From Mantamonas sphyraenae (lineage: Eukaryota; CRuMs; Mantamonadidae): DNA of 64,000 bases. Below, in pieces: positions 1-11,196 of this stretch. A program made the translations under genes and the position numbers. Within the stretch, counting starts at the first letter, position 1, and the number at the start of each line of letters is the position of its first letter. The stretch spans positions 62,001 through 126,000 of the forward strand of contig JAPMXV010000034.1 in assembly GCA_026936335.1 (NCBI GenBank). The letters run 5' to 3'. The notes under the pieces are model-generated. The model was not told the DNA's origin. It did not search any database and saw only the letters and a program-made list of their open reading frames with translations.

Positions 1-1952
1 CCCATGCACAGACCGTTGGGGCTCCTGTAACCGACAATGCCCAGGAACCCACCACCACCACCACCACCACCACCACAAGCAGCAGCAGTAGTAGCTCAAG
101 CAGCTCCAAGTCGGAACCTGAGCACTCAGCAGCTGCAGCCAAGGACGCAGGTCCCAGCAAACCCGAGGAACCCGAGTTTGGTGAGCCTTTGGCTGATATG
201 TACACTCTGGACGTGCCCGACGACTTTCATCTCGGCGCACAGGACCTGGACATCATGAAGCTCGCTGCTCAGTATGTCGCTCGCAACGGCATGGCCTTCC
301 AGCAAGGCCTGGCCTTTCGAGAAAAGCACAACTCGCCCCAATTCGACTTTCTCAACCCACTCCACTTTCTGCACCCACTGTTTCTGGCCATGGGTAAGTG
401 TGGGCAGCGTTGTGCGTGTTGAGGTGCAGAGTGACGACGTGCGCCGCACACCGCTAACCCGTAACCCCACCTTTCACACCACCTCGCATTCATATTATCA
501 CAGTGGACAAATATCGCAAGTGCATCGAGATGCCGGCCGAGGTGTCCGAGCAGATGAAGCACGACGCGCTGCGCAAGAACAAGGACGCGCTGCTGGCTCG
601 CTTGAGGCACAAACAAAAGGTGCTGGCGAAACGGGAGGAGGAGGAACGACGCAAGGAAGAAGACAAGGAGCTGGAAGAGCAGTTCCAAAGCCAGATTGAT
701 TGGTACGACTTCAAAACGGCAGAAACCATTGATTTCGACGACGACGACTTTGAAGAAACCGACGCAGGTGCAGAGGCAGAAGGAGCGAGTGCAGGAGAGG
801 CAAACGAGGACGAGGACGAGGACGACGGGGGAGACATGGACATGGAGGATTCGGACAGTGATGATGACGACTTGGCCAACGTCAAGGTGGTCAAAGACTA
901 TGTCCCGGGACAGGGATTCCAGAGACAAAAGAAGGAGCTGACCCAGGTGTGTCCACGATGTGGCCGCGAAGTGCCCATCGATGAGTTTGCAGAGCATATG
1001 CGTGTTGAGCTGCTCGATCCCAAGTGGCAGGAGCAACGGCGTGCGGCGCAGCAGGTGCCCGATGTCCTGGCCTCCTCCGACACCGTTGCCGCTAGCCTGT
1101 GTCCGTCTGTCCAAACACCGCACAGATATCTTTGGAGGAGAGGACGAAGTGGCTGTCAAGAGGCCGCCCACGCGTGAGATCACCCCGAAAACTGCGAGCA
1201 TGCCCGCCGCCAACGCAAACATGTCTCTGGCCGACCAAATTGCTGCCATCCACGCAAGCAACGCCAAAAACAGGAACACAAACACAGAGGGGTCTCTGTT
1301 GGGCAGTGACCACCCCAAGCACAACACCACCTCAACAACCACAGCCGCCGCCGCACAGGCTGTCTCCCGCCCGCCTTTCATGCCCCAACCCAACCAACCA
1401 GGCATGATGCAGATGCATCACGGTGGCCCTCCCATGGGCTTGTCGCGTACGCCGCAAGCTTCGTCCTCGTTGGTGCGTCCACGCGAGGCCATGTCCGAAG
1501 ACTCCGCTCTGGCCCCCACCTCCTCCTCATCCTCATCCTCATCCTCCTCCAACGCCAAGGTGCCAGGACGCTCAGGCCAACTGGCAGAGTCGGACGGGGA
1601 CGGCGACGAAGCAAGCAAGCGCAGGAAAACCGACACTGGCCTGCTGTCGGAGCAGGAATGGCTTGCAAACCATCCGGGGGACGTGCAGGTGCAGGTGCAG
1701 GTGCCCGACGACTCGGAAAAGAGCGATTGGAAGTTCAATGGTCAGACATTGAGCTACGACATCGACATCCAAAGTCTGGTGAGCGCGCTAAAGAAGCTCA
1801 TCTCCCAGGACCTGGGCATCCCCATCAACAAGCAGAAGCTGAAAATGGACAACATCGGCTTCCTCAAAGACAAGCTGTCGCTAGCCCATTACAACATGAG
1901 CGATGGTGTGGTGCTGGAACTGGGCAGCAAGACTCGCGGCGGCAAGAAATGA
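1..1952 (+). CDS. SF3A1: Splicing factor 3A subunit 1 (SF3A1/Prp21), 5' end outside window
   Basis: Subunit of the SF3a complex of U2 snRNP, which helps define the branch site. The reading frame is open from base 3. It starts in a Thr/Ser-rich linker (an ACC repeat encodes a run of Thr), followed by a SURP module around bases 250-390 (IMKLAAQYVARNG, then HNSPQFDFLNP). A charged helical region with QIDWYDF follows, and then RTDIFGGED. The C-terminus (about 1650-1952) is the ubiquitin-like domain typical of SF3A1, ending in basic SKTRGGKK. One intron is clear at 394-503 (gtaagt...cag). Near base 1100 the frame moves by one base between AASL and VRLSKHRTDIFG; both sides look homologous to SF3A1. 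A 55-bp intron 1041-1095 with a weak donor would also restore frame. The SURP1 end lies upstream. It ends 44 bp from the convergent CDP-DAG synthase gene. Confidence 0.93.
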
Positions 1953-1996
1953 AGTCGTGGTGCTCTCCATGTTGCTGTATGGTTCTGCCTTGCTTT

Positions 1997-3607
1997 TCAC
2001 GCCGCATTGCCAGCAACCATCTTTGTCAACTCCTCCAACACCTTTGCTTGCTGGGAAGAGTCCATGCTGGCGAGGAGGGTGAGCACCTTTGTGACGGGGT
2101 CGTCCAGTGTCACAAACGAGTGCAGGTAGACATACACAAAGGCGCCCATGACAATCTGACAGTCCATGCGATCGGTCATGCCACCGTGGCCCGGAATGCT
2201 GTCGCCAAAGTCGTCGATGTTGAATGCTCGCTTGAAGCCGCTGGCAAAGAAGCCGCCAAACGGGGCGACCATGGAAGCAAAGAGGGCCAGCGAGAGGGCA
2301 TGCAGCTGGAACGGTGCCACCGACACAACACCCGAGGTGTTGCCCAGCATGGTAGCGAGGGGATGAAACAGGGCGGGCACAGCCATGTCCTGCGGAACAA
2401 ACACGGGGGCCAGGGTGCACGCCTCGAAACCCCAGGTGAGGCTCTGCTTGGGACACAGGAGAAACGTGAAGCGCAACAGGTAGCCCGAAGCGAAAAAGGC
2501 AAACAGGAAGGTCATGATGGTGGCGCCAATGAAGCCCTCCCACGTCTTGTTGGGCGAGAGCTTGATGAGGCTGGTGCGGCCAAAGAGACGGCCAAACACA
2601 TACGCCTGAGTGTCATTGACAATGATGAGCAAGGCCGGGAAGAAGAACCAGATGAGGCCGTCGAGAGTGTTGGCCACCAGAAAGTTGGACTGCACAATAC
2701 ACACCAGAATGACGCCGTAGGTCCAAGCGAGCTGGCCAAACTGGTTGCGGTAGTGGCCCTTCTGCAGGTTGAGTACGAAAAACACAAAGCCAGCCAGGTA
2801 CAGAGTGAAGCAGACAAAGTTGTGGTGGGTGGCCAGCCAGTGCAGCGGGCTGGACTCGTTGGCAAAGTCCGCCGGGAAGCGCGACACAAACGTGTTGCCG
2901 TACAGATAGTACAGCGCAACCCAGAAGTTGTACCTGTGGCAGAGGGGGGAGGAAGATTGGTCAGAGGGGCACACACACACACACCCATCCATACCTGCTT
3001 GGGGATGAAGCACACACGCATAGAGACTTACCAGGGAAGCAGGCGAGCGGTGGCGTCTTGGCGCGCCTCTCGCACCTTGTTCATGATGACGTTGAGTTCA
3101 CTGAAGATGAGATACTGGCAGGCAACCACGTACACTGAGGCCATCCAGTGACCAAAGTAGATGATCAGAGAGAAACCAAAAATGCCGGCAAAGGTGGAAA
3201 AGGTGCGCTTGCGGCGTTTGGACGCACCAGCCTCGGCTTCGGCTTTCTGCGATGAGCGGGTGAGCCTGTGCGCCAGAAGAAGGACACGGCAGATGGGTTC
3301 CCGCACAATGACGTCATTGCCGTGTGCTCACATGCGTGTTTGTCCATGAAATCGTGGGCAGGAAAGTGTGGATAAGGCAGCAAGGGCAGGAATTCGGCAG
3401 GAACAACGACGGTTGGCCGCCGACGACGTCATCGGCGACGCGGCGAAAACGGACCTTTTTGGCGGCGAGAGCCATGGCATCCGTTTCGGGCTGGGCCTGT
3501 TGGGCAGTCACACGGACAGAGGGATGGGAAACCTGGGAAGCATTTGTGGAGATGACCGATGCATTGTCTGTGTCTGCACTGGGTTTGCTGCGACTCCTCA
3601 AGCCCAT
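1997..3607 (-). CDS. CDS1: CDP-diacylglycerol synthase (phosphatidate cytidylyltransferase)
   Basis: Makes CDP-diacylglycerol from phosphatidic acid and CTP in the ER membrane, feeding phosphatidylinositol and cardiolipin synthesis. Coding exons on the minus strand are 3332-3607, 3246-3032 and 2933-1997; donors gtgagc and gtaagt and all phases agree. The N-terminal ~90 residues are polar. Several hydrophobic segments follow. Near the C-terminus is the family signature: SGFKRAFNIDDFGD, then IPGHGGMTDR.D, which binds Mg-CTP. LSPNKTWEGFIG is the second conserved motif. The length, about 475 residues, is normal. The start ATG at 3607 lies 42 bp downstream of the stop of the HAD hydrolase gene on the same strand. 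Confidence 0.95.
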
Positions 3608-3649
3608 TTCGGTGTGGGATTTTGATTTGGGGTGGGGAGCGCACGGTGG

Positions 3650-4630
3650 TCACATCATGGACAAAAGGGCAGGAAGGTTGTTGATGATACGTCCATGGAG
3701 GTAGGAGGGAACACGAGAGGCTGTGCTCTGGACAGGGACGTGGTGAGCAACGAGGACAGGTTGCCAGCCCACAGCCCTTGCTCCGTCGGCATCCTTGGAG
3801 ACAGAGTCACCCACATACACACACTGGGAAGGGTCAAGGTTGGAGCCCAGCGAGCAGTTGGCAATGGCATGCACAGCGTGGAAGGCACACGGGTCGGGCT
3901 TGGCCACAGCAAGCTCACGGGCTGTGAGGACGACGTCGAGGCAGGAGCGATCAATGCCATGGTAACGCAAGATGCGATGCAGGCGGTCGTCAAAGTTGCT
4001 GAGGACAGCGACAAAGAGGTGTTTGTGTCGCTTGAGGGCGCACAGGGTATCGCGTGCTCCTTCAAACAGTTGGTAGGCTGGACCCTGGTAGTGGGCGTAC
4101 ACGTCGCTGTACAGTTCGTCCAGGATGTGGTCGTCGGTGACCGCTTGCATGTCAGCCAGGGCAGAGGCGACAGTGTTTGCAAAGACGGTGATCCACCAGG
4201 TTTTGTTGCTCATGGTTTCGTGTTGCTGGGACAGTGTGGCTACCCGTTCGCGCACAAAGTCCCACGATTGGTAGGGATCACAGATGGAGGAGGAGGAAAG
4301 GTCATCGAGCGCAGCACGCAGGGCATGCACGTCGTTGCCACGCCCGAAATTGGGCGCTTGTTTGTTTTGATGGCCATACCAACCGCCCATTGCCTGGAAC
4401 TCAGCGTGGTCCATGTTTGGTACATTCATGGGTTCGACAATGAGGTTTTTGAGGTCTGGGTTGCCCGAAAATGCGTAGTTGAGCCTGTGCACGACCTGCT
4501 GTTCGGCCTGCGGGGTCAGGTCGACCATCAAGCCGTGGCGCTGCATCACATGAAGATACTGAGCTCCGACGGAGCCACGGACGTGAAAGAGGGTGTCTGT
4601 AGCATCAAAGGCCACCAGTCGGGCAAACAT
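3650..4630 (-). CDS. HDHD3: HAD-superfamily hydrolase, HDHD3-like
   Basis: Intronless, 326 residues. Motif I near the N-terminus reads FDATDTLF, the DxTxT form of HDHD3-type HAD proteins. Motif II is VLSNFDDR, the motif III lysine is in AKPDP, and motif IV is YVGDSVSKDADGA. It is a likely phosphatase of the HAD family; the substrate cannot be told from sequence. I took the ATG at 4630 (MFARLVAFDATDTLF), because the open frame upstream has only a TTG. The divergent TTC5 start is 53 bp away, so the two genes probably share a promoter. Confidence 0.85.
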   Translation of the reverse strand: MFARLVAFDATDTLFHVRGSVGAQYLHVMQRHGLMVDLTPQAEQQVVHRLNYAFSGNPDLKNLIVEPMNVPNMDHAEFQAMGGWYGHQNKQAPNFGRGNDVHALRAALDDLSSSSICDPYQSWDFVRERVATLSQQHETMSNKTWWITVFANTVASALADMQAVTDDHILDELYSDVYAHYQGPAYQLFEGARDTLCALKRHKHLFVAVLSNFDDRLHRILRYHGIDRSCLDVVLTARELAVAKPDPCAFHAVHAIANCSLGSNLDPSQCVYVGDSVSKDADGARAVGWQPVLVAHHVPVQSTASRVPSYLHGRIINNLPALLSMM

Positions 4631-4683
4631 GGGGTTGGTGGCTGCTTGCGCAGGGGCAGCCAAGCCACGCCGCCGAAACCGGG
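4631..4683. promoter_or_regulatory. Divergent promoter between HDHD3-like and TTC5 genes
   Basis: Only 53 bp separate the two start codons, so transcription start sites and 5' UTRs must lie here or overlap the coding sequences. I see no TATA-like element. The call rests on gene geometry alone. Confidence 0.4.
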
Positions 4684-6425
4684 ATGAGCAGCAGCAGCAG
4701 TGGTCCCAAGACTGACAAGCAGGCCAGCATAGGAATCAAAGCGACACCGGAGGGCGTGGAGCAGGTGCGTGCTGTGGTGGACGAACTGTACAGAGTCAAA
4801 GAGCAGGAGTTTGGGCGGGACAAGCAGGCACAGCTGGAGTCGTTGCAGGCCCGGGTCCAAGAGCTGCTCAGTCAAATGGGACGCCACAGCGAAGAAGGGA
4901 CGCATGCAGAGGAAGCGCAAACAGGAGCTCTGGACGAGGCGGAGATACAGCTGCTGTATCTGCGCGGGAAAGCCCTTGCAGCAGGCGACACACACAGTGC
5001 TGAAGCGGAGAAACTGCTTTCGCGGGCCGTCAAGCTGGATCCCCTGTGTGTGGATGCATGGAATTGCCTTGGAGAGAACTTTTGGAAAGCAGGCAAACTG
5101 ACCACAGCCTACCAATGCTTCACCACGGCATCAAACATGGTAGGCAAGGGTGAACGGGGCTGAGAAAACGGTTGGCAAGGTGAAGCCACTTTGTCTGACC
5201 CAGCACACCCACAACGGCTGGTTGATACACACACACACACACACACACAGGAAGAGAACAAAGCATCGTACAGGCTCATGTCGATGGTATTGCGCCAACT
5301 GGGCTCTGGTAAGAACCACGTGCCTCAGCACACGCACACTGACGCACACTGACGCACACTGACACTGGACCTTGATTCTGGGGATAACACCACGCTCACG
5401 CGGTCGCAGACGAGCATGAGAAGAGCCAAAATGTGGAAAAGAGCGTGCGCGTGGCGAAATCGGCCGTGGCGCTGGATTTGGAAGACGGGAATTCGTGGTG
5501 TATGTTTGGCACCCAGCACAGAGAGAAAGAGAAAGAGAGAGACTCACACACACATACACGCCTACCTGGGGGGGGGGGTTCCTGGGTTGGATGCACAGAT
5601 ATCCTGGGAAACGCATTCCTGAGCACTTTCTTTGTAAACTCGCACGAGGTGGAGGACCTGCAGCGAGCCCAGAACGCATACACCAAGGCTGAATCGGACG
5701 AACGGATGTCTGGGAACCCAGACCTGCACTATAACCATGCCATGGCCCTGCGCTATCTGGAACAGTACCAGGAGGCGCTGGAGCATCTGGAGACAGCGAG
5801 CGAGCTGGAACCATCGTGGAAGCAGCCCGGGGCAGATCTAGAGCAGATTGTGCATCAATTGGGCCTGCTGAGCAGACAATTGGGCAGTAGCAGCAAGGGC
5901 CGACTGCCAAAACGTGTGCAAACGCACCTGGCCAAAATGGCCCATGCCTTGGAAGCCGGTCTGGAGCTCACAACCAGCTCCACCGAGCTTGTGCACAACA
6001 CTGTGTCGGAACTGCAGGATGGAAGCAACGACCACGCCCTGGTGATGACATATTGCCTCATGCAAGTGCAGGACACTGCGCCCCAGTACGTTCTCCTTCA
6101 CACACACACACAAACTCATTCACATGCAAACTCACACGCATGCACGTCCTTCTCTTCGTACAGGATCTTTGTGGTGGCCGACGTGACGGGTATGATGGTG
6201 GCGGTCTCTGTGTACAACATGGCAGCCGGTGCGATTCCCGACGGGGCGGATTTGACGTTGCTACGACCTGAGTTTGTTGCGCAGCGCACAGTGGAGTACG
6301 CAGGCACAACCTTTTCATACCCTGCCATCATCATTCACAACGCATCTGAACAGCTGCTGCTTGACGGCAAACCGTATGTGTTCGATGGGGGGAAAGACAG
6401 TGTTCGTTTGCAATCAAAGACGTGA
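4684..6425 (+). CDS. TTC5: Tetratricopeptide repeat protein 5 (TTC5/Strap)
   Basis: Family members are TPR proteins with a C-terminal OB-fold-like domain, known in animals as a p300 cofactor and in tubulin mRNA autoregulation. Exons: 4684-5139, 5251-5308, 5410-5499, 5599-6085, 6164-6425, giving 450 residues. The N-terminal TPRs include AEKLLSRAVKLDPLCVDAW. The WYILGNAFLS motif is split by the third intron, and SNPDLH is represented by GNPDLHYNHAMALR. The C-terminal domain begins near IFVVADVTGMMVAVSVYN. Introns 3 (5500-5598, 99 bp) and 4 (6086-6163, 78 bp) are multiples of three with no in-frame stop, so unspliced RNA would still read through. Intron 1 ends in a CA dinucleotide run next to its acceptor. 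Confidence 0.93.
5225..5250 (+). repeat. (CA)n microsatellite at intron acceptor of TTC5
   Basis: An alternating AC tract runs directly into the AG acceptor at 5250, taking the place of a normal polypyrimidine tract. Comparable CA or TG tracts lie in many other introns of this window. Confidence 0.85.
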
Positions 6426-6496
6426 CAACGCTCCCAGCTGCACTTGCCACATCGTCGAGTCGACCCTCGATGCCCCCATGCATGTCTTGCGAGAAT

Positions 6497-8047
6497 TCAC
6501 CTTGCATGCGCAGAGTCGAGAATGCGTGTGAGAATGAGGTCGAGATCGTTGTGCAGATGATGAAGATCCAGTTTGGTGTTGTGCTGATCGTGGAGAAGCC
6601 AGTAATGGGCTCCTACTGCCTGGGTGATATGATAGTGGAGACGAGAAACACGATGGTCGCCCACAGCGACTTCGAGGACGTGTGTGTTGGCGCTGCTGAA
6701 AACGAGATTGACAAAGGCAGGAGAGGACATACCCACGACCAGTCGTGCTTGTGCAAACAGACTTGCAATCAAGCCGCTGTCGCTGTAGTCGCGTACGATA
6801 TGAAACTCCAGGTGGGCACGGCCGACCGTGGCCGTCTGCATCAGTTCACAGAACCGTTTGCCCAGATCAGCGTCGCCATAGGGACTGGAGCCATCGGGGT
6901 TGTTGAGAATGCATAGGACTTTGCGGGGCGACGATGGGTGGGTGAGCCCATAGGCGCGTGGAAACGTGGCGACCGACTCGCGGGCTGGTTGAGTTAGGCT
7001 CTCGATTCGAGGCAGGAAAAGGTGGTCCACATAGTAGGTGGTGGCAGGCTGACGAATGACGAGGCGGCTTTGCAAGCCAATGGCCTGCCAGGCGGACAGC
7101 ATCCACGGCTCGTGGGGATCAGGGACGAGCAAGGCAACCTGCGGGTTCTCGCGCACAAAGTTGAGCACCTGCATGAACGAGCCCAGAGTCTGGAGCACAA
7201 AGGATTCGTAGGGTCGGTCGGTCTGGTAGTGACTGGTGTCCAATAGGTAGGGAAAGTGGAGGGTGCGTGTGTGTGTCGGTTGCACGTTGCCGCTGTGCAG
7301 GGTCTCGATCTGTTCTGCACAGCCGTGACACACGCCCTGCGACGCCCGAAACTCGTACATGTTGAGTTGATCGTACACAAGGCCACTGGGCAGCATCCAA
7401 GCGTACTCCAGCTCCAGCAGATAGCAGTACATGTGATGGGTGGGCCAGGAGGCCTCGCGCGGGGCCCGTGCGTCGCCTTCGTCCCCAAACATCGGCTTGT
7501 GGGTCAGCCCCTGCAACGTGTGCACCGCATGCAGAGGATAAGCCGCCTTTTCCGTCTTGAGGTGCACTTGATACGACTCCATGTACTTCAGTGCGTCTCC
7601 CAGGGTCTTGGCCACGACAAGCTTGGCAAAGTCTGGCACGCGCACGGCTTTGGGGTCACTTCCGTTGACCACTTTGCCTGTCGTGTCCACGAGAGGCCTC
7701 CATACAGTCACAGGTGTGGGTGTGGGTGTGGGAGTGTTTGAGGCCTTGGGCTTTGGCGTGGAAGACCTCGTCGGTGCACGTGTCGGCCTGGGTCTCGGGG
7801 TGTTCCGTGTCCGCCTCCTGCCTCGCCTGCGTGTACGCTGGCCATGCGTCCGTCTCTCATCCGAGGCTGTGTCATGTGCAGTCGGCCTTGTGCCTTGTTG
7901 CTTCTCCTTGGCGTTGCTATCGGTCGCAGGCCGCACCTCCTCGTCGTCGTCGCCGACTTTGTAGTGGCTCTCCAGCATGGACAGCGACACAAAGTACACG
8001 CAGACGAGCACCACGGCAGCAGCAACAAGAATCGATCTGTCGGCCAT
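6497..8047 (-). CDS. Type II membrane glycosyltransferase, GT61/DUF563-like
   Basis: Intronless, 516 residues. It has a short cytoplasmic tail, then a signal-anchor (residues ~5-27) and a low-complexity Thr/Pro/Arg stem. The catalytic domain follows. The C-terminal part has VVGMSSPAFVNLVFSS followed by THVLEV, which resembles the GT61 (DUF563) pattern of G-x-GLANL-F-PPG and VxEI. A Golgi enzyme that elongates glycans is inferred; donor and acceptor are unknown. It ends 71 bp from the convergent TTC5 gene. Confidence 0.6.
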   Translation of the reverse strand: MADRSILVAAAVVLVCVYFVSLSMLESHYKVGDDDEEVRPATDSNAKEKQQGTRPTAHDTASDERRTHGQRTRRRGRRRTRNTPRPRPTRAPTRSSTPKPKASNTPTPTPTPVTVWRPLVDTTGKVVNGSDPKAVRVPDFAKLVVAKTLGDALKYMESYQVHLKTEKAAYPLHAVHTLQGLTHKPMFGDEGDARAPREASWPTHHMYCYLLELEYAWMLPSGLVYDQLNMYEFRASQGVCHGCAEQIETLHSGNVQPTHTRTLHFPYLLDTSHYQTDRPYESFVLQTLGSFMQVLNFVRENPQVALLVPDPHEPWMLSAWQAIGLQSRLVIRQPATTYYVDHLFLPRIESLTQPARESVATFPRAYGLTHPSSPRKVLCILNNPDGSSPYGDADLGKRFCELMQTATVGRAHLEFHIVRDYSDSGLIASLFAQARLVVGMSSPAFVNLVFSSANTHVLEVAVGDHRVSRLHYHITQAVGAHYWLLHDQHNTKLDLHHLHNDLDLILTRILDSAHAR

Positions 8048-8139
8048 GGGTTGGGACGCGGGTGTGCAAATGGAGAGCTGGAAAGCGGGGAGGAGCGGAG
8101 AAGGGTGAAGAAGTGGGTTTTGTTGGGGACCAGCGGGGC

Positions 8140-8714
8140 TCAGTAGTGGCAGGTGGCGTCAATCTTCTTCTGAATGAGCTCCACTGAAATGTCATCCTCA
8201 GTCCTAGCGTTGATCTGCACGTGGAAACCCTTGAGGAAGGAGCCAAACCTGTCGGCGTGGGCGTGCAACAAACCCTTACGGATTGTGGGCAGGCCATCGG
8301 GGGCCCATGTGATGTACACAAACTTGTGCTTGGTGCTGCCTTTGTCGTCGTACTCAAACCTGAGAAACACGTAGCTGTGCGTGTTGGGCCACGCAGGTCA
8401 GGTGCAAAGGGTGTGTCAGGTCGCCAAACCCTCTTTGCCTCGTCCCCTCTGTGCACGATGCAAACTCACAGTGCCTTGCCGTCACTCATGTCCCACATCA
8501 TGTCCTCCACGCCTCCGTCGCCTTCGGCCTCGACCTGCAGGACGTTGGTGCCCTTCTTGTACGAAAACACAGCGTAGTTGTTCTTGCCGTCCAGCACGTC
8601 CTGGTATGCCTGCTGCACCGTCTCGTCAGAGAAATCCAGTTCGCCATCGCCAACCTTGGCCGACGTCTCGTACGAGATGCTTGTGTGATTGGAAACTTGG
8701 TCTTTGTACGACAT
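8140..8714 (-). CDS. Coactosin-like ADF-homology actin-binding protein
   Basis: Two exons (8714-8470 and 8374-8140) give a 159-residue protein made of a single ADF-H domain. Diagnostic parts are YAVFSYK, YVFLRFEYDDKGSTKHKFVYITW and LKGFHVQINARTEDDIS, which match coactosin better than cofilin. Coactosins bind F-actin and oppose capping. The donor is gtgagt and the acceptor cacag. I chose the ATG at 8714 (MSYKDQVSNH). The divergent SPFH gene starts 56 bp away. Confidence 0.8.
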
Positions 8715-8770
8715 GTCGACGGGGCGGGTTTGGCACGCACTGCGCCAACGAAACACACACCGGCCTTCTC
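8715..8770. promoter_or_regulatory. Divergent promoter, coactosin-like / SPFH
   Basis: There are 56 bp between two outward-facing ATGs. I see no recognisable core element. The call is inferred from geometry. Confidence 0.4.
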
Positions 8771-10285
8771 ATGAGTGCAGAGGAAGTTGCCGACATCATC
8801 GGCTACTCATTGCTGGCCTTTTTTGGGCTGCTTCTCCTGGTAGGTTGTTCAGCGGTTGGGTGTGCGTGGCTCGGGCGAGGCAGAGGTAGAGAGTTGCGCG
8901 GCCGCAGGTGGAGTTTGGCGACTGACGCCTGGAGTTTGCGCCCCCACCGTCGTCCTTCCCACCGCCCACAGATCTTCCTCGGATACGTCATTGCCTCCAT
9001 CAAGATCGTGGAGAAGGGCACGTCCATGATCATTGAGCGATGGGGCAAGTTCAACCGTCGTGTAAGTGCTCCGTGTGTGTGTGTGTGGCCGTGTATCGGC
9101 GCTTGGCGAGGCGCTGACGCTGAAAACTCTCCCCACTTTATTCAAAACCACGGCAGCTCGACGCCGGCTTCCACTTTCTCATCCCCTTTGTGGAGCGCCC
9201 GCGCCTGGTGCGCTGGCGCCAAAGCGAGAGTGTGGCCCGTGACCAGGGCTACAGCTTTGGGTATTCCGAGCCCACGTGGGTGATTGAGTACCAGGAGAAA
9301 ATCATCGACCGCATCGACTTGCGTGAAACCGTGATGGGTCAGTTCCCTCTTTGCCTCCTGCTGCTTTTCACACGGACTCCTTGCTGACCCTGTTGCTCGT
9401 CACGCCTGCAGATTTCCCTCGCCAGTCCATTATCACACGCGACAACGTCGAGATCGAGATCCATCCCATGATTCTCTACGAGATTGTGAATCCCATCAAG
9501 ATCGCCTATGAGGTGCGTTTTGTTTCCGTGCTCGTGCCTCCACACGCTCGCCCTCTCCCGGCCACAAACCCATGTGCTGACCACGCCCCCTCCCCTCATC
9601 GCACCATCGCACCATCGCACCATTCCATTTCCACGGCCTTGCCATCGCACAGGTGTACGACTTTAGCCACGCTGTGGAGAAGCTTGTGCAGACCACGCTT
9701 CGTTCGATTGTGGGTGACATGGGCCTGGACGACACGCTCGCCTCGCGCGAGGAGATCAACCGCCTGCTTATGATCAAGATCAGCCAGGTGTGCCTCAACT
9801 GGGGCCTTGCTCTGCGCAAGGTGGAGATCCTGGAGATTCTCCCCGGCCGCAGCATCCAGCAGGCGATGCACAAGCAGATTGCTGCCGAGCGTATCCGCCG
9901 TGCAGCCATCATCAGCGCTGACGGTTTCCGTGAGATGACCAAGACTGAGGCCGAGGGTGATTCGCAGTCGGCCATTGCCCTCTCCAAGGGCCAGCAGCGC
10001 GTCAGCATCCTGCGTGCAACCGGTTACAGCGAAGCCAAGATCCTCATGGCCAATGCCGAGGCCGAGGCACTCAAGATCATTTCGACGTCGCTTCAGCAGT
10101 ACGGCATCGAGCCCACACAGTACATGATCGGTCTGAAGTACATCGACACCTTCCGCTCGCTCGCCACGCGTGCAGGCAAGCGTGTCGTCTATTTCCCCTT
10201 CGAGACGCATATTTTTGGTGCCATGAAGGCGGTGACCACCCAGGATGGAGCCAAAGGCAAGGGCGGAAACCTGATCGACCTCTGA
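8771..10285 (+). CDS. SPFH/Band-7 membrane protein, stomatin-like
   Basis: Five exons: 8771-8839, 8972-9061, 9157-9337, 9412-9512, 9653-10285; 357 residues. An N-terminal hydrophobic helix (GYSLLAFFGLLLL then IFLGYVIASI) anchors it. The SPFH core follows: VEKGTSMIIERWGKF, LDAGFHFLIPFVERPR, ITRDNVEIEIHPMILYEIVNP and LVQTTLRSIVGDMGLDDTLASREEIN. A coiled AEAEALKI segment is C-terminal. Proteins of this type oligomerise into membrane microdomains; plasma membrane, ER or mitochondrion cannot be decided here. All splice phases close. Confidence 0.88.
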
Positions 10286-10338
10286 GGGAATTGAAACAAA
10301 GCACAATCATCCTTCATCGTTTTGCCATCGCCACTGCC

Positions 10339-11164
10339 TCATTGCTTGCCACCTGCTCGACTCCTGCTTTTGCGCTTGGAAGAGATCTTGTTGGAGCGCA
10401 TGTTGCGCAGAGAGAAGGACGACAGCGGCGACTGCAGGCTCGCGTCAAAGTCGATCTTCTTTACAGGCATTGCACTCGCCGTGGTCTCTGGAGGACTGTC
10501 GCGCTTCTTTTTCCGTGTCGACGTTTTTGTGCTACCTGGCGCCCGCTTCCGCACAGCTGGTGTGCTTGCGCCCGCTTGTTTCTTGTTCGCCGTTGTCTTT
10601 ACCGCCTCCTCGATTGGTTTCGGGTCTGTCGATGCTGTTGTTGTTGTTGTTGTTGTGGTTGTTGCTGTGGCTGCTGCTGCTGGGGGTGGTGGTGGTGCGG
10701 TGACAGACCCTCCACCTGCCAGACTGGTCACGTTTGCATCCAAACTGACCAGCGACGGCGCTGCCACGCTTCCACTCGCACCGGAAGCCTTGAGACTGGA
10801 TGGCGATTGGAAGCGGTATACCTCGTTGTCACTTGCATCGCTTTCCTGTTCGTCCTCGTCCTCCCCGTCTGTGTTGTCATTCTCAGTTTCACTCCCGTCG
10901 TCGTTGTCGTCGCTGATGTCCTCGCTCGTCGTATCCCCTGCAACGTTTACGCAATCGCGTCAGCATCCTCAACAGCACATTCTGCTTCTGCTTCCATCCC
11001 CTCAACAACACACACTATCTCTTGCGGATGGAGGAAGGAACGCGGGTTTTTACTCACCATCCGAATCGTCGTCCGAATCGCTGTCCGATCCGTCGTCATC
11101 ATCGTCATCATCGTCGTCATCGTCATCATCGTCGTCGTCGTCATCATCATCGTCATCATCGTCG

Positions 11165-11196
<32 letters not shown>

